Assembly (NCBI GenBank): GCA_037043015.1
Contig: CM073321.1
Coordinates: 18,473,001 to 18,537,000, forward strand
Direction of reading: 5' to 3'
Origin: Bryum argenteum
Taxonomy: Eukaryota > Streptophyta > Bryopsida > Bryales > Bryaceae
Length of the DNA: 64,000 nucleotides
Below the pieces are notes generated by a model, which was given only the letters and a program-made list of their open reading frames with translations, was not told the DNA's origin and did not search any database. Shown here piece after piece: positions 12,284-23,505 of this stretch; the stretch's first letter is position 1, and the number at the start of each line of letters is the position of its first letter. Position numbers and translations under genes: made by a program.

Positions 12284-12782
12284 AATTTGTGATCGCTCAA
12301 GACATTGGTATTTAGCTCACGTCGACCTAAATAGTCAATCGCGGCTTTAGCTATTATGGAGGACAAAGTGGATAAGACCAACAAAGTATTATGGGTTTTG
12401 AGGTGGAGGAGGAATAAACATTTTGATCACTGAAGACATTGGTATTTAGGACGACGTGACCTAAATAGTCAATCGCGGCTTTAGCTATTACAGAGGACAA
12501 AGTGGATAAGACCAACAAAGTATTCTGGGTTTTGAGGCGGAGGAGGAATAAACATTTTGATCACTGAAGACATTGGTATTTAGGACGACGTGACCTAAAT
12601 AGTCAATCGCGGCTTTAGCTATTATAGAGGAAAAAGTGGATAAGAGCAACAAAGTATTCTGGGTTTTGAGGCGGAGGAGGAATAAACATTTTGATCACTG
12701 AAGACATTGGTATTTAGCTCACGTCGACCTAAATAGTCAATCGCGGCTTTAGCTATTATGGAGGACAAAGTGGGCAAGAACT
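12247..12782. repeat. 134-bp tandem repeat containing the gene's stop codon
   Basis: The word ACAAAGTATT starts at 12247, 12381, 12515 and 12649, so the period is 134 bp with about four copies. The first unit is the last coding segment of the upstream gene (ending FEAEEE, then TAA). Each further unit carries a copy of that terminus, TTTTGAGG then GGAGGAGGAATAA. Each unit also carries TTTAG(C/G)(T/A)C then GTCGACCTAAAT or GTGACCTAAAT, the word of the array at 7905-9085, in both orientations. Confidence 0.85.
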
Positions 12783-13334
12783 CGTCCTTAATTTTTTCTC
12801 GAATTGGAATTAAGCTCAATAACGTTGAAGTTGTTTAGAGCTTTCTCGTTCTAGGCAGAATCAGATAAGTAGATTGGTGTAATTTTTATGCAGTAGCACT
12901 GTATTGTAACTGATATTTTAAATAGAATCGTATCTTTAGAACTATATGTAATATTTGACATTGTGATGATTACTCATTTTAATGTGTTTTCCGTTCTGAT
13001 GTGCTATTCTTTTTAGATTAGATATGGAATGTGATTTGACCATTCCAAATATATGTTCTCAATATAGTTGAGTTTCTTGTTTTAATGGGATGTTTTGCTT
13101 ATATTAGAGAGTTTTGAGTTTCTTATTTTGCACTTTAGGTCGAGCTGAAGTCCTTTTTGTGGGATTTAGGTCGATGATAATAGAAATATTTTCACTTTAA
13201 CGAAATATGTTATTTGATGATAATTTGAATATTCCCATTTTAATGAATTACGTGTTTTATTCTATTAATGATGCTTCTTTGCAAAACATAAGATTGGTGA
13301 GAGAGATGAGAAAAACCTCTGCAAACTTTTTCAC
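12783..13334. other. AT-rich tail with isolated TTTAGGTCG words
   Basis: No gene is visible. Two further copies of the array core occur at about 13133 (CACTTTAGGTCGAGC) and 13162 (GATTTAGGTCGATG). A word of about 35 bp at 13222-13258 (GAATATTCCCATTTTAATGA onward) matches 5448-5482 in the AT-rich spacer. Confidence 0.5.
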
Positions 13335-13428
13335 AAAACTACGTGGGGGGAGTCAGAGGGGCGGGTTACGGGGAGTAGGAGCGGATTACGAAGGGTAGGG
13401 GCAGGTACCGGGGGGTAGGGGCGGTAGG
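13335..13428. repeat. G-rich minisatellite abutting the copia remnant
   Basis: Degenerate units of about 20 bp contain GGGGTAGGGGCGGG, with G-runs on the plus strand. The array joins copia coding sequence directly near 13430-13443. The word GGTGGAAGCACGTGAT occurs twice at the join (about 13427 and 13473). The same minisatellite, in the same orientation, starts beyond the other end of this copia element at 39446. Confidence 0.75.
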
Positions 13429-13439
13429 TGGAAGCACGT

Positions 13440-16400
13440 GATAAAGCCACATTTGCACATTCTACCTCATTAGTGGGTGGAAGCACGTGATTCAACCACC
13501 ACTCACGCGGCGGCCTCCTCTCCCTTCTTGGATACCTTGAGCCTTGTGCACGTTGCCTTCCATCAATCTCCTCGTGTGGAGCTAGCTTTTCTTCCACCAC
13601 CTTCTCTTCTTCTTTCTCTTGTGGATTTTGCACACCTTTCAACTCCTCTCCAACTTGTGCCTGTTGTACAACGGGCGTTGAAATTGGAGGTGCATCCACC
13701 AAAATCACCGTAGGTGGCTCCAAACTCCCACTTGGATGCATCTCTACATTTGCATCTCCACAAGTAGCATCCTCCGCAAATACCACATCACGACACATGA
13801 GGATCTTTTTCGTCATTAAGCACATCAACCTATAAGCCTTGGTTCCTTCACAATAACCAAGAAACACACATTTTGTGCCCTTTGCATCAAGTTTAGTCCT
13901 CTTTTCATCCGGCACTTTGGCATAAGCAACACACCCAAACACACGCATGTGTGTCACAAATGGCTTCTTACCACTCCATGCTTCTTCGGGTGTCTTACCA
14001 ACAAGTGCACTAGTTGGGCACCTGTTGCGTGTGTACACCGCTGTAACCACCGCTTCTGCCCAAAGGTTCTTGTTGAGGTTCTGGTGATGTAGCATGTTCC
14101 TTGCCATCTCCACAATGGTGCGATTTGCTCTCCCTGCCACTCCATTTTGTTGTGGTGTGTATGGTGTTGATAGTTGTCTGTCAATGCCATGTGCTTGCAA
14201 GAAGCGTTCAAAGGCCTTGGAACTGAACTCCCTTCCACTGTCGAACCGAAATGCCTTGATCTTGTGCTCCGATTGCTTCTCCACAAGTGCCTTGAACTCC
14301 ACAAACTTGGCAAACACCTCTCCCTTGGACTTCAACACATGCACCCACACCTTCCTAGAGAAGGGTAAGTGTCTGATGCGGGTACCAAAAAGGACTGTCT
14401 TACTAAAACACTATCATTTTATGTTTCACTTACTGTGTGCTAGAAATTACACTTTTTCAATTTGCATGTATTCAATGATGGATTCATGAGAAACTTGTAA
14501 TACTCCATGCAAAATTGCATTGAGCAAGAAAAATCGAACAATTTTCATATTCCTTTTCATTCATTTAGTCTTCAAAAAGGAATCTGTCTTAATTCCTTTT
14601 TGAGACAAAAGGAACAATCCGGAATATCAATTTAAAGTAAAGTAGGTGACGAAGAAGAAATTTAGTTAAAACAAGATTAGAGTTATATCTATGTTTAATC
14701 TTAAATCCAGATTTGATGTTTTACTATATTTCCTTAATTATGAGAACTTTCAAAAATCTGCTATTTTTACACAACCTAAAAGGACTATGATTTCATATTA
14801 TCTATGTCTGGAAACTATATGAAATGCTCAAATATAAATCTAATAAAATGCATGAATATTTGTTTCAATATAAAATCTTAAATTCATAGTCATTTTGCTA
14901 CTATAATGTGAACAAGTGTTGAATATGATAAATTAGGAAAATATTCAACTTTTGAGTTTAACCTATAAATCACATGATTATTGTGTACCAACAAGCCATC
15001 TATGACACCATGAAAGTTTTGTAAATTTCCAATATTTTTTTTCATTTCCAAAAGGACATTTTTCTAAAGTCCGGACAATCCGGAAAAGGATACCCTCATT
15101 GGATACTTGCCCAAAAGTCATTAATAAAAATAACAAAGTACAAACAGCCGCCCATGGAAATGGTCTTAAATGGACCACACACATCCGAGTGAACTAACTC
15201 CAAAGGCTTGCTTGCACGTTGACCTCCCTCACTTGGAAATGGAGTCCTTGAGAGCTTGCCTTCAACGCACCCCTCACAAACCGCCAAATTCGATGGTCTA
15301 TCCTTGATTTGCATGCCATTCACCATGCTTTGAAGCGCCTTGACACTCAACACATTGAAATGCCCAAGGCGTCAATGTCATAGCTACAAAGGGGCTAATT
15401 GTGGCATTTCGTGTGCCACATAGGCCATTTCATGCATGAAGGAGGACATTTCATACAAACTCCCTATTCTTGGCAATTTAGCAATCACCTTTCTATTGGC
15501 ATCTCTCACAATGCATGCATCATCATCAAACTCCACTTTTAAACCGTTGAGAGCAAGTTTTACCACGGAAATCAAGTTCCTCTTGAACTTGGGGATGTGG
15601 AGCACCTCCTTTATGTTGATCTTGTGCTTCACTTCCATCACCATCACCTCCTCAACAATGGTGCCAACTCCAACCGCATGCACAATGCTATCATCTCCCA
15701 AGTGCACAATTCGTGGTGGTGATATTACCTCATACGTTTCGAACGATACCCTATGCGGTGACATGTGCTTAGTTGCTCCCGAATCCATGATCCACTTGGT
15801 CATGGTCTTGTTATCTCCATCATTGATTGCGAAGGCATGCTCCACCTCCATCTCCTCTTTGCTTGCAACAACGACGCTTAGAAACGCATAATCCGCCTCG
15901 TTGTTGTTGTTGCTTGCAACATTGGCACCCTCCTTCTCCTTCTTGTTGTTTCGAAAGCAATACCTTGCAATGTGGTCCGGTTTGCCACAATTGTAGCACA
16001 TACTTGGGCCATTTTGCATCCTCCCTTTGTTTTGGGACGCCACCAACGCTACGTCATCACTTGGAGCACCCTTCTCTTTCCTCTTAGACACTTCCTGCAT
16101 CAACCTTGATACAACAAACTCCATCTTAAGGTCAGCAAGTTTTAAGGTCTCCAATGCCGTGATCAAACTCTCAAATGAAGGTGGCAAACTATCAAGGAAT
16201 GTCATGACAATGTCATCCTCTTTCATAGGCACATCCAAGCATGCGAGTTAATCCGCAAGTGTCTTGATGTTGTTGATGTGCTCCAACAAGTCCGCCTCTT
16301 CCTCCATCGTGATTGTGAAGAACTTGCGCCTCAAATAGAGTATCTTGGACAAGCTTCTTGTCTCGTGGATGTTACAAAGCACGCTCCATGCTTCCGCCGG

Positions 16401-16661
16401 ACTCTTGCAACTCTTGATGTGCGCAAGTTGCGCATCCACGAAGTTGAGCCCAATCATGGACATCGCCTTGCGCACCCTCTTTTGGTAGTCCTTCTTGTCC
16501 TTCTCACTTGCTTCGGATGGTGGAGCCTCCTCCGTGCCTTCAACAATCTCCCACAAGTCCATGGAAGAAAGTGCCAAGTTCATCTTCAACTTCCACAAGT
16601 TGAAGTTGGTGCCATTGAACCTTTCAAGCACTCTAACACTCTCACCTTCCAAAGAAGCCAT
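13440..16661 (-). pseudogene. Copia gag-protease-integrase, disrupted
   Basis: The frame starts at the ATG at 16661 (MASLEGESVRVLERFNGTNF), a typical copia Gag N-terminus. It continues with a CCHC zinc knuckle (CYNCGKPDHIARYC, about 15960-16001), a protease active site (WIMDSGATKHM, about 15780), a GAG-pre-integrase region (ending CEGCVEGKL) and the integrase core (HSDVCGPF; FRFDSGREF; TPQQNGVAGRANR). Breaks seen are an in-frame TAA near 16243, two or three stops near 15360-15378, a 750-bp insertion in the integrase (14363-15112), and loss of everything after NEVECANVALS, where it fuses to G-rich minisatellite. It cannot encode a functional polyprotein. The order protease, integrase, with no RT yet, fixes the copia assignment. 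Confidence 0.85.
14363..15112. mobile_element. 750-bp non-autonomous terminal-inverted-repeat element
   Basis: The left end GGGTAAGTGTCTGATGCGGG then TACC is matched by the reverse complement of the right end, GGGCAAGTATCCAATGAGGG then TATCC, an imperfect repeat of about 24 bp. The element splits the copia integrase between FINDF and SRKVWVHV. Removing it with a 2-3 bp duplication (left GAA, right AAA) restores the expected junction. The interior is AT-rich and non-coding. The short duplication and the ends suggest a DNA transposon relic or MITE; I cannot assign the superfamily. Confidence 0.75.
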
Positions 16662-16975
16662 GACAAAGTTTCAATGTTGCCCTTCCAAAACACTCAAATC
16701 TAGCTCCTAAGCACTCAAATCAACCCTCTAGGAGTGTGTAAACACACTTATGCACCAAACTTAGCACAATATGTCCCTTCAACACTCAAACAAGCAAGAT
16801 ACATTTGCTCCTACTCAAATCGGATCTCCTTCAAGCTACTTGACCTCCAAATAGAACATCTAGATCTCTTCCACACACACAAGGTGTAGTTACACTTCAA
16901 AGCATTCTCTAGATCAACTCTCAAACTATGTCAACAAAGCTTGTAGATCCACAAATCACTCAAATCTAAGCTTAG
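16662..16975 (-). other. Copia leader or LTR segment, proximal part
   Basis: Non-coding sequence upstream of the copia gag start on the minus strand. It is rich in CACTCAAA and CTCCAA words, and similar word use continues at 38626-39441 beyond the gypsy insertion, in line with one interrupted copia 5' region. The CTTAG at 16971-16975 is the left target duplication of the gypsy element. Confidence 0.55.
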
Positions 16976-18898
16976 TGTGAACCCTTGAGATGGTTCACCT
17001 CGGCGGGAAAACCCTTCCCGCAAGGTTTTGATTATTTACGCGCGTTATATAATGCTTATTCTTATGTTTTACCCTTTTAGTTTCAAACTTCGGCATATAG
17101 TAGAAAGTCTTGGAGTCCTATCTCGCTAATCCGGACTTGTTAGAATCAAAATCCTCAATGGTTTTAGTTCTAAAAAGTTAGAAAGAGGAAAAGGGGTTTG
17201 AAGACCGGTGGATGAAATGTTGGATGGATGTAGTGGAGTTGGTTTTCTCCCTACCGTTGGGCTAGGGTTGGAGAGAGTGTGTGTGTCTCTCTCTCCCATG
17301 TGTGGGGGAAGAGGGTGTGTGTGTGTGTGAAAGTTTTCTTAGGTTGAACTATGCAAAATAGAGTTGGGTGGTCTAACACAAAAAAACTTGCAAGTAGGAT
17401 GTGTGGATTCGTTGCATGTGGGTGTGAGTGTGGGTAGGTTGGAGGAGAAGATAGAAGGGTTGGAGTTTTCAATTTGGGAGTGGCTGCCGACTTTGAAGGA
17501 CGAGATCTCACGATTGACGAAGAATTGGGAGGCGTGCCTTAGAGATCTAGGAGCGTTGTCAAGTTTTCTTTCCAACAAGACCAAGCTTGCCCTCATTGGA
17601 GCAAGGACGAGGGAGAAATCGCAATTCTACCAAAGTACCCTTACTGGTGACGGCAGAGTTGAAGGGTCGGCTTTGAAGGACGAGATCTCACGATTGGCAA
17701 GGAATTGGGGGGCGTGCCTTAGAGATCCAGGAGCATTGTCGAGTTTTCTTTCTAACGGGACCAAGCTCGCCCCCATTGGAGCAAGGACGAGGGAGAAATC
17801 GCAATTCTACCAAAGTACCCTTACTGGTGACGGCAGAGTTGAAGGGTCGGCTTTGAAGGACGAGATCTCACGATTGGCAAGGAATTGGGGGGCGTGCCTT
17901 AGAGATCCAGGAGCATTGTCGAGTTTTCTTTCTAACGGGACCAAGCTCGCCCCCATTGGAGCAAGGACGAGGGAGAAATCGTCGTTCTACCAAAGGGACC
18001 TTACTGGTGGCAGCAGATTGAGGGAGCCCCCTTCCTCCTTCCTTGTTTGTACTGATTTATGGTTGGTTGTTAGAGTACTTAGTAGAAATTTGTGGACCTC
18101 TATGTTGAAAATGGCGAAAGTAATTGCCAAAAAATTGATTGTTTGATTGTTGTTTGTGATTTATGTTATCTTATGTGTGTGATGGTTGTCTATTTGAATG
18201 AATAAGCTTGCTAGAATGTTAGACGTGTAATTAGGGGTCTTGTGTTTAAGGGTGGCGGCGGAAGCGCGCGCCCAAAATTTAGGCTGAAATTTATAAATTT
18301 AAGTGAAAAAATCGGTAATTTGTCATTAGCGCGGAAGCGCTGCCCGTTTTAAGGGCTGAACCAGTAAACCTTAAGTTAAAATTTAGGGGATTAGGGTCGA
18401 GTGCGGAAGCGCTGCCCAACATTCCCCAATTAAACCTAAATTGTGTTAGGAGTGTTGAATTGTATGCCTAGTGGATTGTTAGCATTCATATGTGAGTGGG
18501 TGCTTAGGATTAAGGTAGAAGGTGTTTAGGTGTGATTTGCAACCTCTTCCAACCCTAATTTGTGTGCTGGACCTCTTGGTCCACATGCGTTTTGGAGGCC
18601 TTGCGTGTTCATTTTCTTCGTTTTGTGCCCACAATTGAGCCCTAGGCCCTTGGTGATCAAATGAGGGCTATTTGAACCTCCTAGGTATGCTTTGGGGAAC
18701 TCACTTCACTACGGAAGTTACTTGTTGGAATTAAATTGAGACTTGATTGAATGGTCGTGCTTCTTTGTTGACTTCAAATTAGAAATTGTATGCATGAATG
18801 AAGTTTAGTGTCCATTGCTTGGAAGGTCGTATTGCTTGCACCCCACCCCACGGCCCACTTGTGAGTTAGAAACCGGAACACCGGGATTTAACCTCACA
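16976..18898 (+). repeat. 5' LTR of the large gypsy element
   Basis: Starts TGTGAACCCTTGAGATGG and ends GGGATTTAACCTCACA. It contains a TATA-like TTATATAATG at about 17044, a GT microsatellite near 17310, a three-fold 180-bp repeat at 17491-18030, and three copies of GCGGAAGCGCTGCCC (about 18257, with changes, 18329 and 18401). A 260-codon frame crosses the 180-bp repeat because 180 is divisible by three. I do not call it a gene. Confidence 0.92.
17491..18030 (+). repeat. 180-bp tandem repeat x3 inside the 5' LTR
   Basis: CTTTGAAGGACGAGATCTCA begins at 17491, 17671 and 17851, giving an exact 180-bp period. The second and third units are almost identical and the first is more diverged. The same array lies at 37214-37753 in the 3' LTR. 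A related array with period about 184 bp is in the solo LTR at 42049-43599, so the feature is old in this family. Confidence 0.9.
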
Positions 18899-18901
18899 TA
18901 A

Positions 18902-18920
18902 TTGGTGCGTTTGCCGGGAG
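18902..18920 (+). other. Putative primer binding site (tRNA-Asp-like)
   Basis: TTGGTGCGTTTGCCGGGAG lies three bases after the 5' LTR. It resembles the plant gypsy primer site complementary to tRNA-Asp (TGGCGCCGTTGCCGGGG) with several mismatches. Position and partial match support the call; the tRNA identity is uncertain. Confidence 0.55.
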
Positions 18921-21159
18921 GTGGTGGTTTTGCATTGATTGTGTTTGTTTTTAATTGCTTAGTTGACCCTCTTCTAAATTGTGTAAGTCTAGGTGGGTTA
19001 GATTAGGTGATTGGCATTGATCTAACTTGTGATTGATTTTGGTGAAGGAATTCAAGGGGGAATTTTGGAGCAGATTAGTATTTATAGTAAGCTGTAAATT
19101 CCAAGAGGGTTCAAGCTTCATTGTCCTTGGGTTGATTTATGTTTGGTTTGGTGCTTGCCTTTGATTTGATTGGATCGTCTTGCTTAAGTTTGAAAGGGGC
19201 TTGTTTTGAATTTATCAAAGTTTTCTTGCTTAAGCTAGAGGAGAGTGTGCTTTTGAATTCATTGATTGATATTTATTTCTCACCTTGTGGCATAACTCCT
19301 TATATGCATTAATTTTGTGGAAGTGATTGTGAAGGTGTGCTTAGGGAGCAAAGGACCAGATTACTATTTTTAGTAATCTGTGGAGGCATTGGTTCTTCCA
19401 TGGGTTTTTATTAAAACCTTGTATTTTGCCTTGTTTTACTTTGTTTTAATCTTGTGTGGGTTTGCAGCCAAGTCCGGACGAGGTTTTCGTGATTTTTGTT
19501 GTTGAATTTTGTGGGGGGCGGGTATCTTAGTGAGCCGGCTGATCCGGACACGAAGTGAGGTTGTTGGCCATTTGGCCTAACCCACTTGTGTTGTAAATTG
19601 TGGGCGTTTTTGAATTTTTTTGTACCAAGGGAGTTTTTTGGGGGTTGGCTTGTGTTACCGCTCAAATATTGAGCGTCAAGGGGGGTCTCCCCCTTGTCCA
19701 TTGTAGTCTTGGGAGATTGAGGGCAGATTACTATTTATAGTAATCTGCCATCTCTCACAAGGCGCCCGGTGAGTGTTTTTAACACTTCGTGCCCAACCCT
19801 AGTAGGAAGGGACACCGGCGTAGCCCCCTCGGGGGCGAAAGTGAATTGTTCTCACCACTCGGGTGAGGATTCACTCGTGTTTAGGTTGGCAATTTTCCAA
19901 CCGAAAATAGAAGTTCACCGTTGTTGGGTGACTTCTATTCGTGTGTAGTAGCTATTTTTTCCATAGGCTTTTGTATATGGTGAGGTCGGGTTAATCGCCG
20001 GCGGGACCATTTTTATCGTTTGCAATCGAGACCGTTGGCAGTGATGCCCCAACGGTTTTGAGAGGTTGTTTTTGCAGGTTGAACCCACAGGTTGCCCTTC
20101 ACCCGTCCATCGAGACTTTTGTGGTCCAACCGTTTGTTTTCACTTAATCATTTAAAATTTTTGTAACCCTCTCGTGGGTCCGGAAGCCCAATCGGTAAAT
20201 TAGGAGTGGACCGGGTGATGCCGCCCATTCAAGAACCGGCACGGGGTTCTTGAGTGGTTACCACTCCCGAGACGTGCACCATCACGGTAAGGGGCGGAGG
20301 ACCATCCGTTTACACTTGTGATAAGAAACTTGTGTTAAAATTCACCAAGCCTTAATTGGAAGTCTTTGTATGCTGCCATGTTTTTTCCTTGGTCTTTTTA
20401 GGGTCCTTAGAGGTCCCGGTTGCTTGATTTAGGTCGAATCTAGCTTAGTAAGTTTGCGGTGTTTCCTAGGTCTCTTAATTCATACCAATTAGACTAAGGG
20501 CGAAGGAATTTAGGGGACTTGGTGATTGTGGGACCGACAAGGTACTTAGGACATTGGCATGGTACAAACCAATTTTATCCATTACCTTCACTCCTCGCCC
20601 ATGGGAGGAGTGTGAGTGGAAGGGAAAGGGTGTGTGGCTTAAGCCCAACGTGGTGCCGGGGTGCACAACCCGGTATCAACGATCACCTTTCCTCTCCGTG
20701 CTTACCAAATTTGAGGGCACCGTGGGCTAAAGGCTTCGGCCTTCCCCCGCTTCCGCATGACGTCTGCGCGACCTAGGGAGATCCGGCCCATAGCCGGGAG
20801 GGGTACAAGGCTGCCGATCTCTTCCCCTCTTATTTGGGCACTCTTGGAAGGGATTTCCTACGGGTGAAAGGGTTATCAATTGTGATCTTTTACCATGCCC
20901 ATTACCGGTTCTGTTATCGTGTCATCTCATTTACCTAAGCAAGTTTAGAAGTAACACTTAGAGTTGTCTTCGCACCCATTAAGGGGACCTATCGATTAGC
21001 TTAGCCCAACGAGGATCGGGTTTTCCACCTACTAGTTAGTAGTGTGGTTGGTTCCCTAAGTGTCCCATTTACCTCGTTGAACTTTCCATCGATAGGGTGT
21101 CATTGGCATAAATTTCTCCGGTAGTCAAAATTCAATGACGACCAAAGGAGCAATCGCCA
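18921..21159 (+). other. Long untranslated leader of the gypsy element
   Basis: A 2.2-kb stretch lies between the primer site and the gag ATG, with no long frame that looks coding. It carries three copies of a short hairpin (19070-19094, 19357-19380, 19733-19748). Genomic RNA leaders of retroelements usually hold packaging and translation signals. Several upstream ATGs precede 21160. Confidence 0.6.
19070..19748 (+). repeat. Three copies of a hairpin, CAGATTACTA-loop-TAGTAATCTG
   Basis: Copies lie at 19070-19094 (diverged), 19357-19380 and 19733-19748 plus flanking bases. Each is a 9-11-bp inverted repeat around a TTT(A/T) loop. They are spaced about 290 and 376 bp apart within the untranslated leader. 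Confidence 0.8.
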
Positions 21160-23505
21160 ATGGTAACACTCCGATCGGGAAGGTCGTACCGTGAATTACC
21201 ATCACACAAGGGTACGCAAAGTAGATTTAGTCAATTAGTAGGAGTCCAACCTAAGGATTTGGAAGGTGAGACTTCAGAGGTAGAAAACTCCTCGGTTCCG
21301 GTGGTCCCAGTTGGTCCTATTCTCATGGCGCAACCATTCAACCCGGGCACCCCGATACCCCCGGTTGCTCCTGACCCGGCGGATGCAATGATGGCCCCGC
21401 GAGGGCTTCCAATAGTGATGCCCGTGGGGTTAGCGCCACGGGGCATGCCCATGCACCTTCCGAAGTTCTCCGGGATGGCTCACGAGGACCCCTCCAATCA
21501 TATTGAGAGGTATATTAAAACCCTCGTGACCAATGTCATTCCCGAAGAAGACTATTGGTTGGTTTGGTTTTCCACTACCTTAGAGGGGGCGGCATATGAG
21601 TGGTACCGCTCACACGCCCCCGGAACGTTTGTAGATTGGCCAACCATACAAACGGCTTTTTTAAGGCAATTTAGGCCCGAGACCGGGCAACAAAATGCCT
21701 TGGTGGCTCTCACGGAGATAAGGCAAGGGCCCACCGAGGGAATCACGGAGTATATACGCCGGTTTAATACGGTGGTAACAAGGTTCGTGGGCAACCACTT
21801 GACCGATGACACCATCCGGTATTACTTCATCCAAGGATTCAACAAACAATCCACAATCCGGGATGTGTTGAACTCCATGCCCCGAACGGTGGGTGATGCC
21901 CAAGCCGCTGCCCGCCGAGTTGAGAGCATAGAGAAGGAGAATAACCGAATGTGGGCCCGATCGGTGGCCCCGGTTCCTTCATTTATCCCCACTCACTACG
22001 AACCTCCTCATAGGGAGGGTCAAACCCCGGGGGAGCCATCTAGGCCTATGGCACCATATACCTCCGGTTATGTTCAACCCAACCCCCTTGATTCAAGGCC
22101 ACCGGCTCCTCAACTTCAATGGCACCCTCAACCGGAACCTCCTAAGGTGGACCGGTTGGCGGAATTAGAGGAACGGTTTAAAAAGGCCAATGATGATCTT
22201 AAGGTGGATATGATGAACACCATCAAGTCTCTAGGGGACCAATTGACCATGGCCATTAATGCTAAAAGCATGAATGCACCACCACCTGTAAGTGAGACCG
22301 GGGTACACCCGTCTAACCTTTGGTGCACAAATTGCCGGCAATTTGGTCATACTCCCCGATTTTGCCCAAGTCCACCTAATCCAAGCCCGTACGTCCCACC
22401 ACATAGCCGGCCTACACCGCCCAAACCAACCGGGGGTAATCCACCATTACCAAAGGGGACGCCGTGCCCTACATGTGGGCGATTTCACCCCATTGGTCCG
22501 GGAAAGTATTGGGTGGAGACCGGCGTGGTGTGTGACAATTGTGGGGACAACCACCCCACCGAGCGGTGTTTCCGCCAAAAAAAGGCAAAGCCGGAAACCG
22601 TTCCGGGGGCTTCAAGCTCCTCAACCCCCACCCAAGGCTTCTTCTATGATAAGCCGGCACAAGGGTACCTTTTACAAACATACCCGACTCCATGGTATCC
22701 AATGGCTCCTACTAGTTATGTTCCACCACCGTCGGACCAAAGCCAAGGAGCGGGACCAAGTAATCCCTCGGTCCAATATTACATGGGGATGCAACCGGTC
22801 CCCCCTAGTGCTCAACCGCCGGCGGTATACGCCAACCCAATGGTCTCCCAAGACGTCCGGAATAGCGTTGTACCTCCCGGTGATCCTTCGACCACGGGGG
22901 TCATCCCAAACGCGGCCCACCCCCCTATACATCAAAGTATGCATTTAATCATACATGAGGAGGTGGACACCGTGGTTGCTATGGTAGTGGGGGAACCGGT
23001 TGAACACCATGTGGCGGTCATGACACGGCAACAACGGGCCAATAATCCACCTCTCGATACAATATCCCGAGAGGGTAGTGACTCGGAAGAGGAACCGGAT
23101 ATCCCGGCCGTGAAGGAGTTTTTGAGGAGCCAATTGCATGAGTTTTCCCCGGACCCACCTTTGGACCAACCCTCAATGGAGGGTATCCAATTAGAACCTC
23201 TTGATGATGAGGTAGAGGACCTCTATCGGTTTGTAGACACGGCGGAGTCCGGACACCGGGATCCCCTAAGGCCAGCGGCTCAGGGTACCCGGATGTTCAA
23301 CCCGGCGGCGGATTATGACCTTTGGACGGATCTTTGCACCATTAGGGCTAATATATCTATAGCCCAACTTATCCGGGTAGCCCCCTCATTGAGGAAGGAG
23401 TTCAAAGAAGGGGCGACAATGCCCCGGAGACCTCGGAAGGTGGTGATGGCCGCTAAAATGTACACTAGCCCGTTGGTAGATGACGGTGCCTTCGAGATTG
23501 ATGTC
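21160..23505 (+). CDS. Gypsy gag-pro-pol, part 1 (Gag)
   Basis: 782 codons are open from the ATG at 21160 to the chromovirus insertion. Residues about 100-250 form a retrotransposon Gag capsid domain (LPKFSGMAHEDPSNHIERYI ... WYRSHAPGTFVDW ... YFIQGF). It is followed by a Pro-rich linker and two Cys-rich knuckles, CTNCRQFGHTPRFC (about 388-401) and CDNCGDNHPTERC (about 458-470). The frame continues without shift at 32926 after removal of 23506-32920 and one ATGTC copy. In the present sequence it runs a further 13 codons into the inserted LTR and stops at 23547, giving a truncated Gag. The start choice rests on the long open frame only. Confidence 0.88.

Noticed and set aside
16662..16800. Primer binding site for the copia element
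   Set aside because: No TGGTATCAGAGC or similar word was found on the minus strand upstream of gag, so I left it unassigned.
22292..22948. 218-codon second frame within gypsy gag
   Set aside because: A shadow of the gag frame. No independent start signal or domain.
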